In this document: positions 1 to 10,337 of the stretch, piece by piece | Layout of the letters: every line of letters starts with the position of its first letter | Position numbering within the stretch: the stretch's first letter is position 1 | Origin: Benincasa hispida | Taxonomy: Eukaryota; Streptophyta; Magnoliopsida; Cucurbitales; Cucurbitaceae | Direction: 5' to 3' | DNA length: 64,000 nt | NCBI RefSeq assembly: GCF_009727055.1 | Contig: NC_052357.1 | Span: 5,097,065-5,161,064 of the forward strand | Program-made: the position numbers and the translations under genes | Notes under the pieces: model-generated | What the model saw: the letters and a program-made list of their open reading frames with translations, nothing else | Databases searched by the model: none | Told to the model about the DNA's origin: nothing

Positions 1-199
1 TGACCCTCGGCTCCCTTTGATGGATCGTTGGGGGACCCCATCAATGCAGAGATGTGGTTGTCATCTATTGAACAATATTTCGTTTTATGATGGTGCCCAG
101 AAAGCAACAAGCTTTCAATGCGTAGTCTTCATGTTGACTGGTAACGCGAAAATCATGGTGGCGTTCAACAGAAAAGATGATTAAATACTGGTGGTGAAC

Positions 200-870
200 T
201 GCAACTTAGGAGCAGTTCAAAGAGCCGCTTTTATGATAAGTACTTTTCGGCCAACAACCCGATACAACCAACAGGTAGAATTCTTGTAGACTTGGAGCAG
301 CAAGGATATACGAGCAAGAATTCAATAAGCTGTCTCACTTTTGCTCCTGAACTAGTAGCCACCGAGGCAGCAAGGACAGAAAGATTCATCTAGGGCCTGA
401 AAGAGCGGGCTGCGAGAGATGGTGCATGCCTTGGGTCTCAAGACGCACATGCTGCGGCACTACCGGCCGCCGTGAGGATTGATTCTGACTCCCAGATGAG
501 AGAGGAATACAGGAGGTCGCTCAGGATTGGGACCTCTGTAGATCAGAAAATGAAGGCTGAGCACAGGGCTCCTGAGCATTAACAGATGAGCCATAACACA
601 GTGAATGCTCCACGTCAGTGAGGACAGCAGGGTTCTGAGGTTGTGACTGGCAGGGAGGATAGGTCGATATGTACCACTTGTGGTAAGCAACACTGAGGAC
701 GTTGTCTAGTCGGCTCTGGGATCTGTTTTCAATGTGGCCAGAAAGGGAATATGTTGGATAGATGCCCAAGGAGGAATGCGCCTGAACACAGGGGCCAGCC
801 CGTAAGTTCGTTCCAGGGAGGCCCGAGTCATCAGCAACAGCAGGGTATGGTGTTTTTTACCACTCGGCGT
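200..870 (+). pseudogene. gypsy gag remnant with damaged zinc knuckle
   Basis: Scattered frames give gag-like peptides, for example YEQEFNKLSHFAPELV near 308 and a basic, Gln-rich tail near 780-850. A CCHC zinc knuckle is recognisable at about 721-770 (CFQCGQKG...RCP), but the expected histidine is replaced. Several stops interrupt the frame, for example TAG near 392 and TAA near 580. It would have encoded the capsid/nucleocapsid of the element. The 5' end of gag is outside the window. Confidence 0.7.
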
Positions 871-879
871 GAAGCCGAG

Positions 880-1260
880 AAGTCAGGCACCGTGATGACA
901 GGTACACTTCCCATTTCGGGACAACATGCTTTAGTTTTATTTTACTCTGGCTCTTCGCACTCGTTTATATTTGCTGTATTTGTGAGGCATGCTATGTTAG
1001 ACTCAGAACCTTTGCCATTTGCATTGTCCATTTCCACTCCATCAGGAGAGATCATGTTAGCTACATAAAAGATAAAAGCATGTCAGGTAGAGGTAGCCAA
1101 TCGCGCATTAGATGTAACCTTGATAATTTTAGATATGCGCGATTTTGATGTGATATTGGGCATGGATTGGTTAGATGTTAATCATGCTAGCATAGATTGC
1201 TCTCGTAAGGAGGTCATCTTTAACCCTCCTACAGAAGCTAGTTTTTAGTTTAAAGGGGTT
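880..1260 (+). pseudogene. gypsy aspartic protease remnant
   Basis: The retropepsin-like region follows gag in the normal order. The active-site triad expected as D-S/T-G reads Y-S-G (LFYSGSSHSF, about 937-966), so the catalytic aspartate is lost. The conserved downstream ILGMDWL motif of plant gypsy proteases is present near 1150. A TAA stop at 1065 and a TAG near 1246 break the frame. The 95-bp copy at 3261-3355 has a sense codon at the position of the 1065 stop, so that copy came from a different, less decayed element. Confidence 0.75.
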
Positions 1261-1281
1261 GGGACCGTAGTCCTACCCAAA

Positions 1282-2720
1282 GTGATTTATGCATTAAAGG
1301 CCAGTAGACTATTCGACCAAGTAGCCTGGGGCTTTATGGCTAGTGTGGTGGACACTAGAGAGACTGAAGTCACCTCGACTTCGAAGCCAATAGTGAGGAA
1401 TTTTCCAGACGTTTTTTCAAAGGATCTTCCCGGATTGCCCCCGCAGCGGGAGATAGATTTTTCCATTGAGTTGGATCCAAACACAACCTCTATTTCGAAG
1501 GCTCCATACAGGATGGCCCCGACAGAGTTGAAGGAACTGAAGGTCCAATTGCAGAAGTTGTTGGACAATGGTTTCATACACCCTAGCGTGTCACCATGGG
1601 GTGCACCTAATTTGTTTGTGAAAAAGAAGAATGGATCATTACGTCTGTGCATTGATTACATAAAGCTTAACAAGGTGACCGTCAAGAATAAGTATCCCCT
1701 TCCCAGGATCGATGATTTGTTTGACTAGTTGCAGGGAGCTACAGTATTCTTTAATATTGATCTTCGGTCAAGATACCACCAATTAAGAATAAAGGATAGT
1801 GACATACCCAAGATAGCTTTTCGTTCGAGGTATGGACATTATGAGTTCATAGTGATGTCGTTCGGTCTAACGAATGCACCAGTAGTGTTCATGGATTTGA
1901 TGAATAGGGTGTTCAAGGAATTCCTCGACACCTTTGTGATTGTTTTTATTGATGACATCTTGATTTATTCTAAGACAGAGGCCGAGCATAAGGAGCATTT
2001 GTGGAAAGTTTTGGAGATGTGAGGGCCAATAAACTATATGCTAAGTTTTCTAAATGTGAATTTTGGTTGAAGCAGGTGTCCTTCGTAAGGCATGTAATAT
2101 CGAATGAAGGTGTCTTTATGGATCCTGCAAAGGTTGAGGAAGTTACGAGTTGGGCTCATCCAACCACAGTCAGTGAGGTGCGCAGTTTCTTGGTGTTAGC
2201 AGGCTACTATAGACGATATGTAAAGAACTTCTCTCGCATAGCTGTCCCATTAACTCAGTTGACCCGAAAGGGAACAACATTGATTTGAAATGAGACTTGT
2301 GAAAACAGTTTCCAAGACCTCAAGCAAAGGCTGGTTTTAGCCCCAGTACCAGATGGATCAAGTGGTTTTATCATTTACAGTGATGCGTCTAAGAAGGGGT
2401 TGGGATGCGTGCTGATGCAGCAGGGTAGAGTAGTTGCTTACGCTTCACGTCAGCTAAAGAAGCATGAACAGAATTATCTCACGCATGACTTGGAGTTAAC
2501 AGCAGTGGTTTTTGCTCTCAAGATCTTGAGACATTACTTATATGGAGAAAAGATACAGCTCTTCACCGACCACAAGAGTTTGAAGTACTTTTTCACTTAG
2601 AAATAGTTAAACATGAGGCAAAGAAGGTGGTTGGAGCTGGTGATGGATTATGATTGTGAAATTTTGTACCACCCGGGAAAAGCAAATGTAGTGGCATATG
2701 CTCTAAGCAGAAAGGTGGCT
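1282..2720 (+). pseudogene. gypsy reverse transcriptase and RNase H remnant
   Basis: The first open segment (1282-1725) holds the RT entry region, with [16 protein letters not shown] and the fingers motif LRLCIDY. The next (1729-2019) holds the palm, with SFGLTNAP and the catalytic [10 protein letters not shown] (Y/F-x-D-D). A frameshift near 2020 moves the thumb into the frame at 2001-2285. RNase H follows at about 2370-2600, with [14 protein letters not shown] and TDHKSL giving D-E-D acidic residues. Stops at 1726, 2286 and 2598 and the frameshift make it non-functional. RT and RNase H would copy element RNA into DNA in cytoplasmic particles. Confidence 0.9.
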
Positions 2721-2879
2721 CATTCAACAGCCCTCATTACTAGACAGACTCACTTATAAAGGTAACTGGAGAGAGAAGAGATTGTAGTAGCCGTGAGAAA
2801 GGTCACGGCACAGTTAACACAGTTGTCGGTGCGACCGAGTCTAAGGTAGAAGATTATTGATGCGCAGTGAGACGACCCT

Positions 2880-4380
2880 TATCTGGAAAAGAGAGTTCAT
2901 AGGGTGGAGTCAGGCCAGGACGGCGAATTCTCAGTTTTAGAGGAAGGTGGCCTTCTTTATCAGGGGCGTTTGTGCGTGCCAACAGTTAGAGATATTAAAG
3001 ATGAGTTGTTGTCAGAGGCTCATAGTTCCTTATTTTCGATTCACCCCAGTAGCACCAAGATATATCGAGACTTGAAACGTTACTACTGGTGGCATGATAT
3101 GAAAATAGAGGTTGCAGAGTTCGTCAATAAGTGTTTGGTGTGCCAACAGGTGAAAGCCCCGAGGCAGAAGCCAGCAGGCTTGTTACAGCCATTGAGTGTA
3201 CCATAATGGAAGTGGGAGAATGTGTCCTCTTATACACATCTAGATGTGTATAAGAGACAGGGAGAGATCATGTTAGCTACAGAAAAGATAAAAGCATGTC
3301 AGGTAGAGGTAGCCAATCGCGCATTAGATGTAACCTTGATAATTTTAGATATGCGNCATTGAGTGTACCATAATGGAAGTGGGAGAATGTGTCTATGGAC
3401 TCCATCATGGGGTTGCCTCAGATAGTAAAAGGTTTCACTATGATATGGGTCGTGGTAGACAGACTTACGAAGTTAGCACATTTCATACCTGGGAAGCCCA
3501 CCTTTTCAGCGAATAAGTGGGCATAGATATACATGAAGGAGATGGTAAGATTGCATGGAGTGCCCATGTCTATTATGTCGGACAGAGACCCTCGTTTCAC
3601 GTCTAACCTCTGGAAAAGTCTCCAGGCAGCTTTGGGGACCCGATTAGACTTCAATACAACTTTCCACCCTCAGATTAATGGGCAGACAGAGAGACTGAAT
3701 CAGATGTTGGAAGACATGTTGCTTGCCTGTGCCATAGAGTTTTAAGGAAGTTGGGATGTCCACTTGCACTTAATGGAGTTTGCTTATAATAACGGCTACT
3801 AGTCCACTATTAGGATGTCACCCTTTGAGGCTCTATATGGGAAGAGTTGCAGGTCCCCTGTGTGTTGGAAGGAAGTAGATGAGAGGAAATTGTTAGGACC
3901 TGAATTGGTGCAGACCACGAATGAGACAATACAAAAGATCAGCGCTTGTATGCAAACAACTCAGAGCAGACAGAAGAGCTATGCCGATGTAAGATGTAAG
4001 GACCTGGAATTTGAGACTGGTGTGTAAGTGTTCTTAAAAGTGGCACCCATGAAAGGTATTCTGAGGTTTGGTAGGAAGGGAAAGTTGAGTCCGAGATTCA
4101 TTAGACCTTTCGAGGTCCTGGAACGAGTTGGCCTTATAGCTTACCGTTTGGCATTGATCCCAACACTGTCTTCAGTTCATAATGACTACGAGCCTTTACA
4201 GTTGAATGATAACTTGAGCTACGAGGAGAAACTTAGAGATTCTCGCCAGAGAGGTTTACATTGCGCCGCCGGGAAATTGCTTTTGTGAAAGTCCTATGGC
4301 AGAATCACCAGTTCAATAAGGCTACCTGGGAGCGAGAGAATGAGATGAAGGCCCAGTACCCGGAGTTTTTTCAAGAATGA
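2880..4380 (+). pseudogene. gypsy integrase remnant
   Basis: An HHCC zinc-binding domain is visible at about 3040-3160 (H, H, then CLVC). The catalytic core follows at about 3395-3745, with MSDRDPRFTS, FHPQINGQTER and the conserved MSPFEALYG at 3815. Between them lies a 167-bp false insertion (see 3227-3393). Leaving that insertion aside, the codons on either side read in the same frame into the expected core start. Stops at about 3524, 3743 and 4025 show that the gene is dead anyway. The C-terminal part (4028-4285) keeps an integrase-type RFGRKGKLSPRFIRPFEVLE segment. Confidence 0.88.
3227..3393. other. assembly artefact: Nextera mate-pair junction adapter, chimeric piece, N
   Basis: Positions 3227-3241 and 3242-3260 are the two Tn5 mosaic ends, back to back (CTCTTATACACATCT then AGATGTGTATAAGAGACAG). 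This is the circularisation junction of Nextera mate-pair libraries. Next comes a 95-bp near-copy of 1045-1139 (3261-3355), a single N at 3356, and a 37-bp exact repeat of 3190-3226 at 3357-3393. The whole 167 bp is best read as an untrimmed mate-pair read used in gap filling, not as plant DNA. It interrupts the integrase. Confidence 0.93.
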
Positions 4381-4401
4381 ACTTTCAAGGACGAAAGTTT
4401 T

Positions 4402-4416
4402 TTGAGGAGGGAATAA
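4402..4416 (+). other. polypurine tract of the gypsy element
   Basis: A purine-rich run, GAGGAGGGAATAA, lies directly before the LTR start at 4417. This is the normal position and composition of the plus-strand primer of LTR retrotransposons. Confidence 0.85.
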
Positions 4417-4885
4417 TGTAATACCCCACACATTTTTTTTAATATGTAATTTCAATAATTTTATTATTTGGAATTTTAGTAATTGTTATTAGTTGGAGGG
4501 CATTTTTTGAATTTTTGATTTTAAGTATAAGTGTGGGAATTTAATTGTTGGCGTGAAATTATTCAATTTGAAGATTAATGGCATAAATTAATTTTCTTTT
4601 GAAATCGAAAGAAATTTAATAGTATAAAGTGGAATAAGGAAAGGGACTAAATATAATTATACTTATTTCCTTTTTTAATTATTATTTTTTTAAAAAAAAA
4701 AAAAAAAACAAAACCTTTTTTCCTTCTTCCTCTCGTAAAAGAAACCCCCCACCCTCGTTTTTGAACCCTTCCGTCGCCGCCTCCCTCACTGCCCAAACTT
4801 CAGTCGTTCGTTGTTCGCTGCCAATTCTTCCCTTCGACCACCACAGACCTCGCCATGCAACTCTCCCCCATACCCTCCTCTGTTC

Positions 4886-5035
4886 AGCGTCTGAGTCGCG
4901 CCGCCGCCCTCTTCGAGTCCGAACCGGAGGAGGCGTCCGCTTGGGTCGCGTCGCCGCCCTCTTCGAGCCCGAACTGGAGGAGTCGTTCGTCTGAATTGCG
5001 CCACCGCCCTCTTCGAGCCCGAACCGGAAGAGCTC
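4886..5035. repeat. 50-bp tandem repeat, 3 copies, in gypsy LTR
   Basis: The core CCGCCCTCTTCGAG recurs at about 4904, 4954 and 5004, exactly 50 bp apart, with diverged sequence between. It is GC-rich, unlike the rest of the LTR. Confidence 0.85.
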
Positions 5036-5744
5036 CTACTCGTCCGTCCAGCCCTGCAAACCCTCACGCTGTCGGTCCGCTGTCGTAGAATCTGTCCAAC
5101 GGACTGCTCGAGTTTCTATCACGGGGTCGCCATTCAACTCCTTTCACCAGTTTCCGCCGCCGACTCTTGGTTTTAAACAGATCTTGGATTTAGGTAAGGT
5201 CAATGTTGTGAGATGGATTTCTTGAAGGATTTTGACACCCATTGATTATTGGATTAAATAATCATTTATTCATGTTTTGAAGGTTCTAAGTTGTCATTCG
5301 TTGGAATTAGAATCTGTTAGGAGGAGATTTTGGAGTCGAAATCTTGGGAGTGGTTGTTGATCAAGTTTATTTGGGTAAACTTTTGGGTATTTTGGATTTG
5401 AATCTAAGGTTTCGCAATTATTGTTGGACTAAAATTTAATGGTTGTATTCGTATATTAGGGTCGTTACTTCAAACCACTGTCATCGTTTGGTTGTCTGAT
5501 TTTATCTGTGGATTTTCGATTAAGGTAAGTAATCTTACTACTGGAACTGCCCACGGGCCAGGCATTAGATGTATGCTAGCATGATAAATATATGTTATGG
5601 CAGAATGTTAGCATGATAAATTGATAATATGATCTGATCAAAGTATGTTATGGTACGAGATCTGAATTATTTAATTATGCACATAGACACTTGAATGCTA
5701 GTATGAGATGGTATGTGCTTCCATGTGATTGTATTTGATATGAT

Positions 5745-5880
5745 GATGTTGAGGTATACATGTATGTTGTAGAGCTATGATGTTGAGGTATACATGTATG
5801 TTATAGAACCATGATTTTGAGGTATATGTGTATGTGGTAGAGCCATGATGTTGAGGATTATATGTATGTCATAGATTTGT
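5745..5880. repeat. 34-bp tandem repeat, 4 copies, in gypsy LTR
   Basis: Units begin at 5745, 5779, 5813 and 5847 with GAT(G/T)TTGAGGTATA and diverge progressively. The last copy is the most changed. Confidence 0.85.
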
Positions 5881-6528
5881 ACGGTGAGGATTTTGATGTT
5901 GAGACTGTGCAAATGTTCTTACTGATTAGTTAGATGCCCATTAGATTTTATGTTTCCTTCGGGATTCACCAGTTTGTGTCTCCTTCGGGATTCACCAGAG
6001 GTAGTGGGCATACTTAACTACAGTAAGATAGGACTCAGTTTCCTTCTTGTTTCATGTGTATATGTGCTAGAGGTGGGTATCTAAAGGACATAGATGCCCA
6101 GTTTGACACCAGTAGTGGGGTTACTTACTGAGTATTTTATATTCATTCTTTCTCATGTTGTTGTTTCAGGTAAGGGTAGAGATGCTCTGGCGATGGACAA
6201 GCGGAATTCGTGATGTAGCCACTGGGACTGGTTTTTACACTTCCACATCATGAGATTTAGAGTTCTTTTCATGGTTCTCCTAATGTTTAGTTTTGATGTT
6301 TGAAACTTATTATTAAGAATTGTTTTTTTTTCCCATACTTATTTATCAACCTTTATGATTATGGATACCCTATTATTGATTTTAACATTTGCATTTAATA
6401 AAGGACTTTTGAACTTCCCTTATCTATTTAACATTTATTTCAACATAAAGGAGTGTCATTTTAAGTGTCATGCATGCATGTATTTTAGTAACGGCCTAAC
6501 TTAAGTCCTAGGGGGTCGGGTCGTTACA

Positions 6529-7970
6529 ATATAAAATTTACTCATTCCCGTATTTAATGTAAGTAGATGAATTTCTACCTTAATACCTAATTTCAAGTAT
6601 TGAACATTGAGGTCTCACCATCTCAATAGCCCGAGAGGGATTAGTTCATAGTTTAATTATAAACTATTTATTCTTAGAAGGATCAATGGTACTTAAGGAG
6701 TCAAATGTAACTGCAAGGTAAAGCAGTAATTAGATCCAGTTGTAGTTACGGGCAATTCGTGAAGAGTCGACTTTCTGTTGATTGATTATATCCATGGATA
6801 CGAAAATATATCTACGGTACGACAAGTGTATCTATGGATCTTTAGTGAAGTGATCAAAAGTTAATGAATGCTGATTAATTTTATTAAATAGTTATTTAAT
6901 TAATCTCGAATCATTTGAGCTTCTAATCTATAGTTCCATTAGGTCCCTTACTACCTCATAGTGGGTAAAAATGGGAATCAATTAATTTTGGATTAATTTA
7001 AATTGTTCAAATTAAATAATGAAATTAATTGTATAAGATACAATTAATATAATTCATATAAATACATTATAATATATAGTTAATTATAAATATGAATTAT
7101 AATTTATATTATACGTGCGAGAATCAATATCAAAATAAGATTCAAATACTATTTATATGAATGAGATTCATATAGAACTTTAGGTTAATATAGTATGGGT
7201 AAGATTCATATTAAATCTTTAATTATATGAGAGAATAATGTATTTGAATATAATTTAGATATTAAATAAACTATAGTTTAAATTTAATATGAATGATATT
7301 CATGTTAAAACCATACGTTAAGTTTAACGTAAATGGGATTCATACTAAAACTATAATATATGAGAGGAAATACATTTGAATGTGATTCAAATGTGACATT
7401 AGCTAAACATATGATATTTAATTAATTTATATTAATTAAATAGATTAAATAATATATATTAAATTAAATTAAATACGATTTAATTTAAATTTGAATTAGA
7501 TCTTAATGTTAACTCCCCAACAGTTAGCAAGATAGTTGATGAGAAGTTGAATTATCTGCCCTCACATGAGTTATTCACAAAACAATCATGTGTTGTTGAA
7601 AGACAGAAGAAGTGAGTTCTTATGCAGAGAAATCTTTCTCTCGACTTCCTCTTTAAAGAATAGAAATATCACCTTTTCTCAAGTTGACTTCCTGTACCAA
7701 AATCAAGGATCCTATGCATCCTTGATTCCTATTCCAAAGAATAGCAAGGAAGGCCGGATAGTGATGTTCCTGTTCATTGAGTTTGAGGGAGAAATTTTTG
7801 CAGAGGAGAGTTCGTGGCTGTTCATGAGTTGCAGAGAATAATTGCTTGAAGAATAGTTCCTCTAATCTCTCTATCCTCTCCATAACACGTTGATGAGTTT
7901 TTTTGTTTAACCTATACTGCATTGCATGTTTTCTCTATTTTTCCTTGATTTCCAAAACGAATTTCAAAAG
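6529..7970 (+). mobile_element. right half of a copia-type LTR, split by the gypsy element
   Basis: The block matches, in the same order, the second half of the copia-type LTRs at 47735-49200 and 49230-54775. Shared landmarks are the segment with 'actcattccc...gtaagtagat', 'ggtacttaaggag', the 'tatatcca.ggata' stretch and the 'catttgagcttc' stretch. These are followed by AT-rich DNA and an 'agagaaatctttctc' region. The missing first half should lie left of the gypsy 5' LTR. The right boundary near 7970 is approximate. No coding potential beyond short chance frames was seen. Confidence 0.6.
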
Positions 7971-8316
7971 CACACGTGTTTACACATTTTTGTTAAAGAT
8001 TTCGATTCCTTCGATAATAAAACATAATAAATAAATAAATACAATATAAAAACATAAAAAAAAAATTATGGAAGTAGACAATATGGAAAATGGAAGTTTG
8101 AAGTGTATTTTCTCACCAATGCGTGTGTCTACAAAATCCACAGATGACCACTGTTTATAGGGATTTTGGCAAGGGGATGTGGTACACTTAGACACGCAAT
8201 ATGGATCGTTGTATGACACATGGTCAACACATTGGATAATGGAAAAGTGACACTTGGTATTTGGACAATAAGCATGTGGACATCTAATCACATATTTTAT
8301 AATATTTGTAATAGAT

Positions 8317-8354
<38 letters not shown>

Positions 8355-8404
8355 TACAAAGAGGATGTAATTACAAATACCTTCACATTTTAGAGTTAGT
8401 TTTT
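7971..8404. other. AT-rich intergenic DNA with a long T tract
   Basis: No gene is seen. A run of about 29 T (8320-8348) lies in it. The 103-aa minus-strand frame at 7980-8291 has low-complexity ends and no recognisable domain, so I do not call it a gene. Confidence 0.6.
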
Positions 8405-9090
8405 AAGATGTGTACAATATTTTAGAATCTGTTTGGTAGACAACTCAGATTTTGTTTTATGAGTCTGTTTCAAAAAACTGTTTTCAGATTATGTAATCCC
8501 AGCAGTGCAAATTATGAAAACAATTTTTTTTTTAATGTTTTTAGTGTATCCAGATTTTGAATTAAAAATTTTAAAATGTAGAATTATATTGAAAATGATA
8601 AAAACAATAATAATGATATCATTTTATGTTATAAACTCAATTATTTTTGTCAAATTTAAAATATATAATATATTGTATAAGATTATTTTCAAATATAGGA
8701 AAATGAACTAAAATATTTATAAATAATACTAAAATATCACAGTCTATTGGTGTCTATTGCGGTCTATCATAGATAAACTGTGATATTTTGCTATTAATTA
8801 TAAATATTTTAAACAATTTTGTCATTTAAAATAATTTCTCTAGTGTATATATTATATGATATTACAAATAAAGATTGTATAAATTTTTTTACATATATCA
8901 AGTTAAAATATTAATTAGTAATGGTTTATATTCAACCCAGTATTTAGTGAACAACTAAATATATTTTCAATCATATTTTAAAAATTTGTTTGAATTAAAT
9001 TTTAATTTATGAATGTACTATCAAACATATATCTAAAAATATAATATACAATCTTATTTTTATTGAATAATATTTTCAAATTTATGTTTT
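8405..9090. repeat. dispersed AT-rich repeat
   Basis: Segments here, such as 'ttttgaattaaaaattttaaaatgta' and 'tatgttataaactcaatt', recur in diverged form at about 47090-47220. A related 'tgtttggta' opening appears at about 60918-61130. It looks like an old dispersed repeat. Its exact ends cannot be read. Confidence 0.45.
8690..8832. repeat. foldback MITE-like element with TATC/GATA palindromes
   Basis: The outer arms 'aaatatttataaataatactaaaatatcac' and 'gtgatattttgctattaattataaatattt' are imperfect inverted repeats around 'tctattggtgtctattgcggtctatcata'. The same layout recurs at 30320-30430 and 33310-33485. Confidence 0.6.
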
Positions 9091-9493
9091 CAGATTCACC
9101 CAAGTCAGGCACAATTCCAAACATGCCCGACCTAACCAATTAGTACAACCAACTTGAAAAAGCGTGGGAAAGTCGATGTCTAGTAGTCTCCGTTGAACAA
9201 GAGGAAGTTTCTTCGAAATTTCGCATCTGTGGAACGATAACACTCGGGGACAGTCACAGATCAGTTTCGTGCTCATCCAGCTCGGAGCTCCAATGGATCT
9301 CCATTTTCATGGCGATTTTCTGCTTTGCATCTTTTTCTAGAGCTGCCTTTTGGAGATCAATGGATTGGTCATCTCTCACTTACAGATACACAGTCACCAC
9401 TCCATTTTGGCTGCCATTGCCTTACGCAGATACCTGCATTCAGTTTCAAGCACCAGTCCCACCGTTTTGCTTCTCTATTGTTTCCTAAATTTG

Positions 9494-9696
9494 GTATGTG
9501 ATTGCTCCTTTTTTTTCTACTACTCATTCCCCCAATTTCATCGCTCTTTTCCAGAAATAGCATAACCGTCGACCAGAATTAACATCGACAATTTTTTTTT
9601 TATCGCATTTCTTTATTCTTCTATGTGTTTTCGATTTCTGAATTTCTTGAGTTTGAGTGATTTTTCTTTTCGTTTGCGGGCGAGTTGGCTCGGCAG
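9494..9696 (+). other. possible 5'UTR intron of the Ca2+-ATPase gene
   Basis: A good donor (G|GTATGTG at 9494) and acceptor (T-rich tract then GGCAG ending 9696) flank a T-rich stretch upstream of the ATG at 9775. Short upstream ATGs lie in this region. Transcript support is needed; this is inferred from splice signals only. Confidence 0.35.
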
Positions 9697-9774
9697 GTGT
9701 AAGCAATCGGTCGATTGTGTGTAGGTGCTGTGCCATCTCTCTTGTGACATACTTCAATCTGAGCCGAGCCGAAC

Positions 9775-10306
9775 ATGACGTCTCGTGGTTCCTCCGCTTC
9801 TGCCAATGGCCTATTACCGCTTACCGTTTCCACGTCCGGCCGCCACCACGATGTTGAGTCTGGGCTCTCATCCAGCAAAAGCATCGACGAGGAGGAAGAA
9901 GAGGCTGTATTGGATCCCTTCGACATCGACAATACCAAAAATGTGCCTCTTGAGATACTCAAGCGTTGGAGGGTAATTATCTTTCACATTCTCTTTCAAT
10001 TTATATTTACCATTTACTATGCAGAATGGAAAAAGGGGGTTTAATGTTCATTTACTTCTGTTTTGCTGTGAGTTTAGATGATTGGAATGAAAATAAAAGA
10101 TTAGACAAGTGGATTTACTGTTGATTTCAATAAAATTAATGAGAATTAGAAAACTAAACTATAAAACTATATTTTTTATATTAAGACGATGAAAAATTGT
10201 TATTGTGATTATTATTTTCTGTTAATAAAATCAATTATAAATTACTTGCTCAAGAGTAGAATCAAATTGATATATAAAAATATGCCAATATATCCTTTGT
10301 CCAAAG

Positions 10307-10337
<31 letters not shown>

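Larger units (their letters stand above)
1..6528 (+). mobile_element. Ty3/gypsy LTR retrotransposon, 3' part (internal region plus 3' LTR), dead
   Basis: The order gag, protease, reverse transcriptase, RNase H, integrase is that of Ty3/gypsy elements. The 5' LTR and the start of gag lie left of the window. A polypurine tract precedes an LTR that opens with TGTAATACCCCACA and closes with GGTCGTTACA. All coding parts carry stop codons or frameshifts, so the copy cannot make its own proteins. The LTR end joins half of a copia-type LTR at 6529, so this element landed inside an older one. The polyprotein style resembles plant Tekay/Del-type gypsy elements, but I could not confirm a chromodomain at the decayed C-terminal end. 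Confidence 0.93.
4417..6528 (+). repeat. 3' LTR of the gypsy element (2112 bp)
   Basis: Starts TGTAATACCCC and ends GGGTCGTTACA, the TG...CA form of plant gypsy LTRs, directly after the polypurine tract. It contains a GC-rich, codon-like 50-bp tandem repeat (about 4886-5035), a 34-bp tandem repeat (5745-5880) and a doubled CCTTCGGGATTCACCAG near 5957-5999. The 77-93 aa open frames inside the GC-rich block are by-products of that repeat. The 5' partner LTR is outside the window, so an age estimate from LTR divergence is not possible here. Confidence 0.88.

Noticed and set aside
3261..3355. Duplicated protease segment as a real tandem duplication in the gypsy element
   Set aside because: It is bounded by a library adapter on one side and an N plus overlap on the other, so it is an assembly artefact.
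4761..5088. GC-rich frames of 77-93 aa on both strands
   Set aside because: They overlap the 50-bp tandem repeat inside a gypsy LTR and have no domain.
7980..8291. 103-aa minus-strand frame
   Set aside because: Low-complexity ends, no homology seen, no splice or promoter context.
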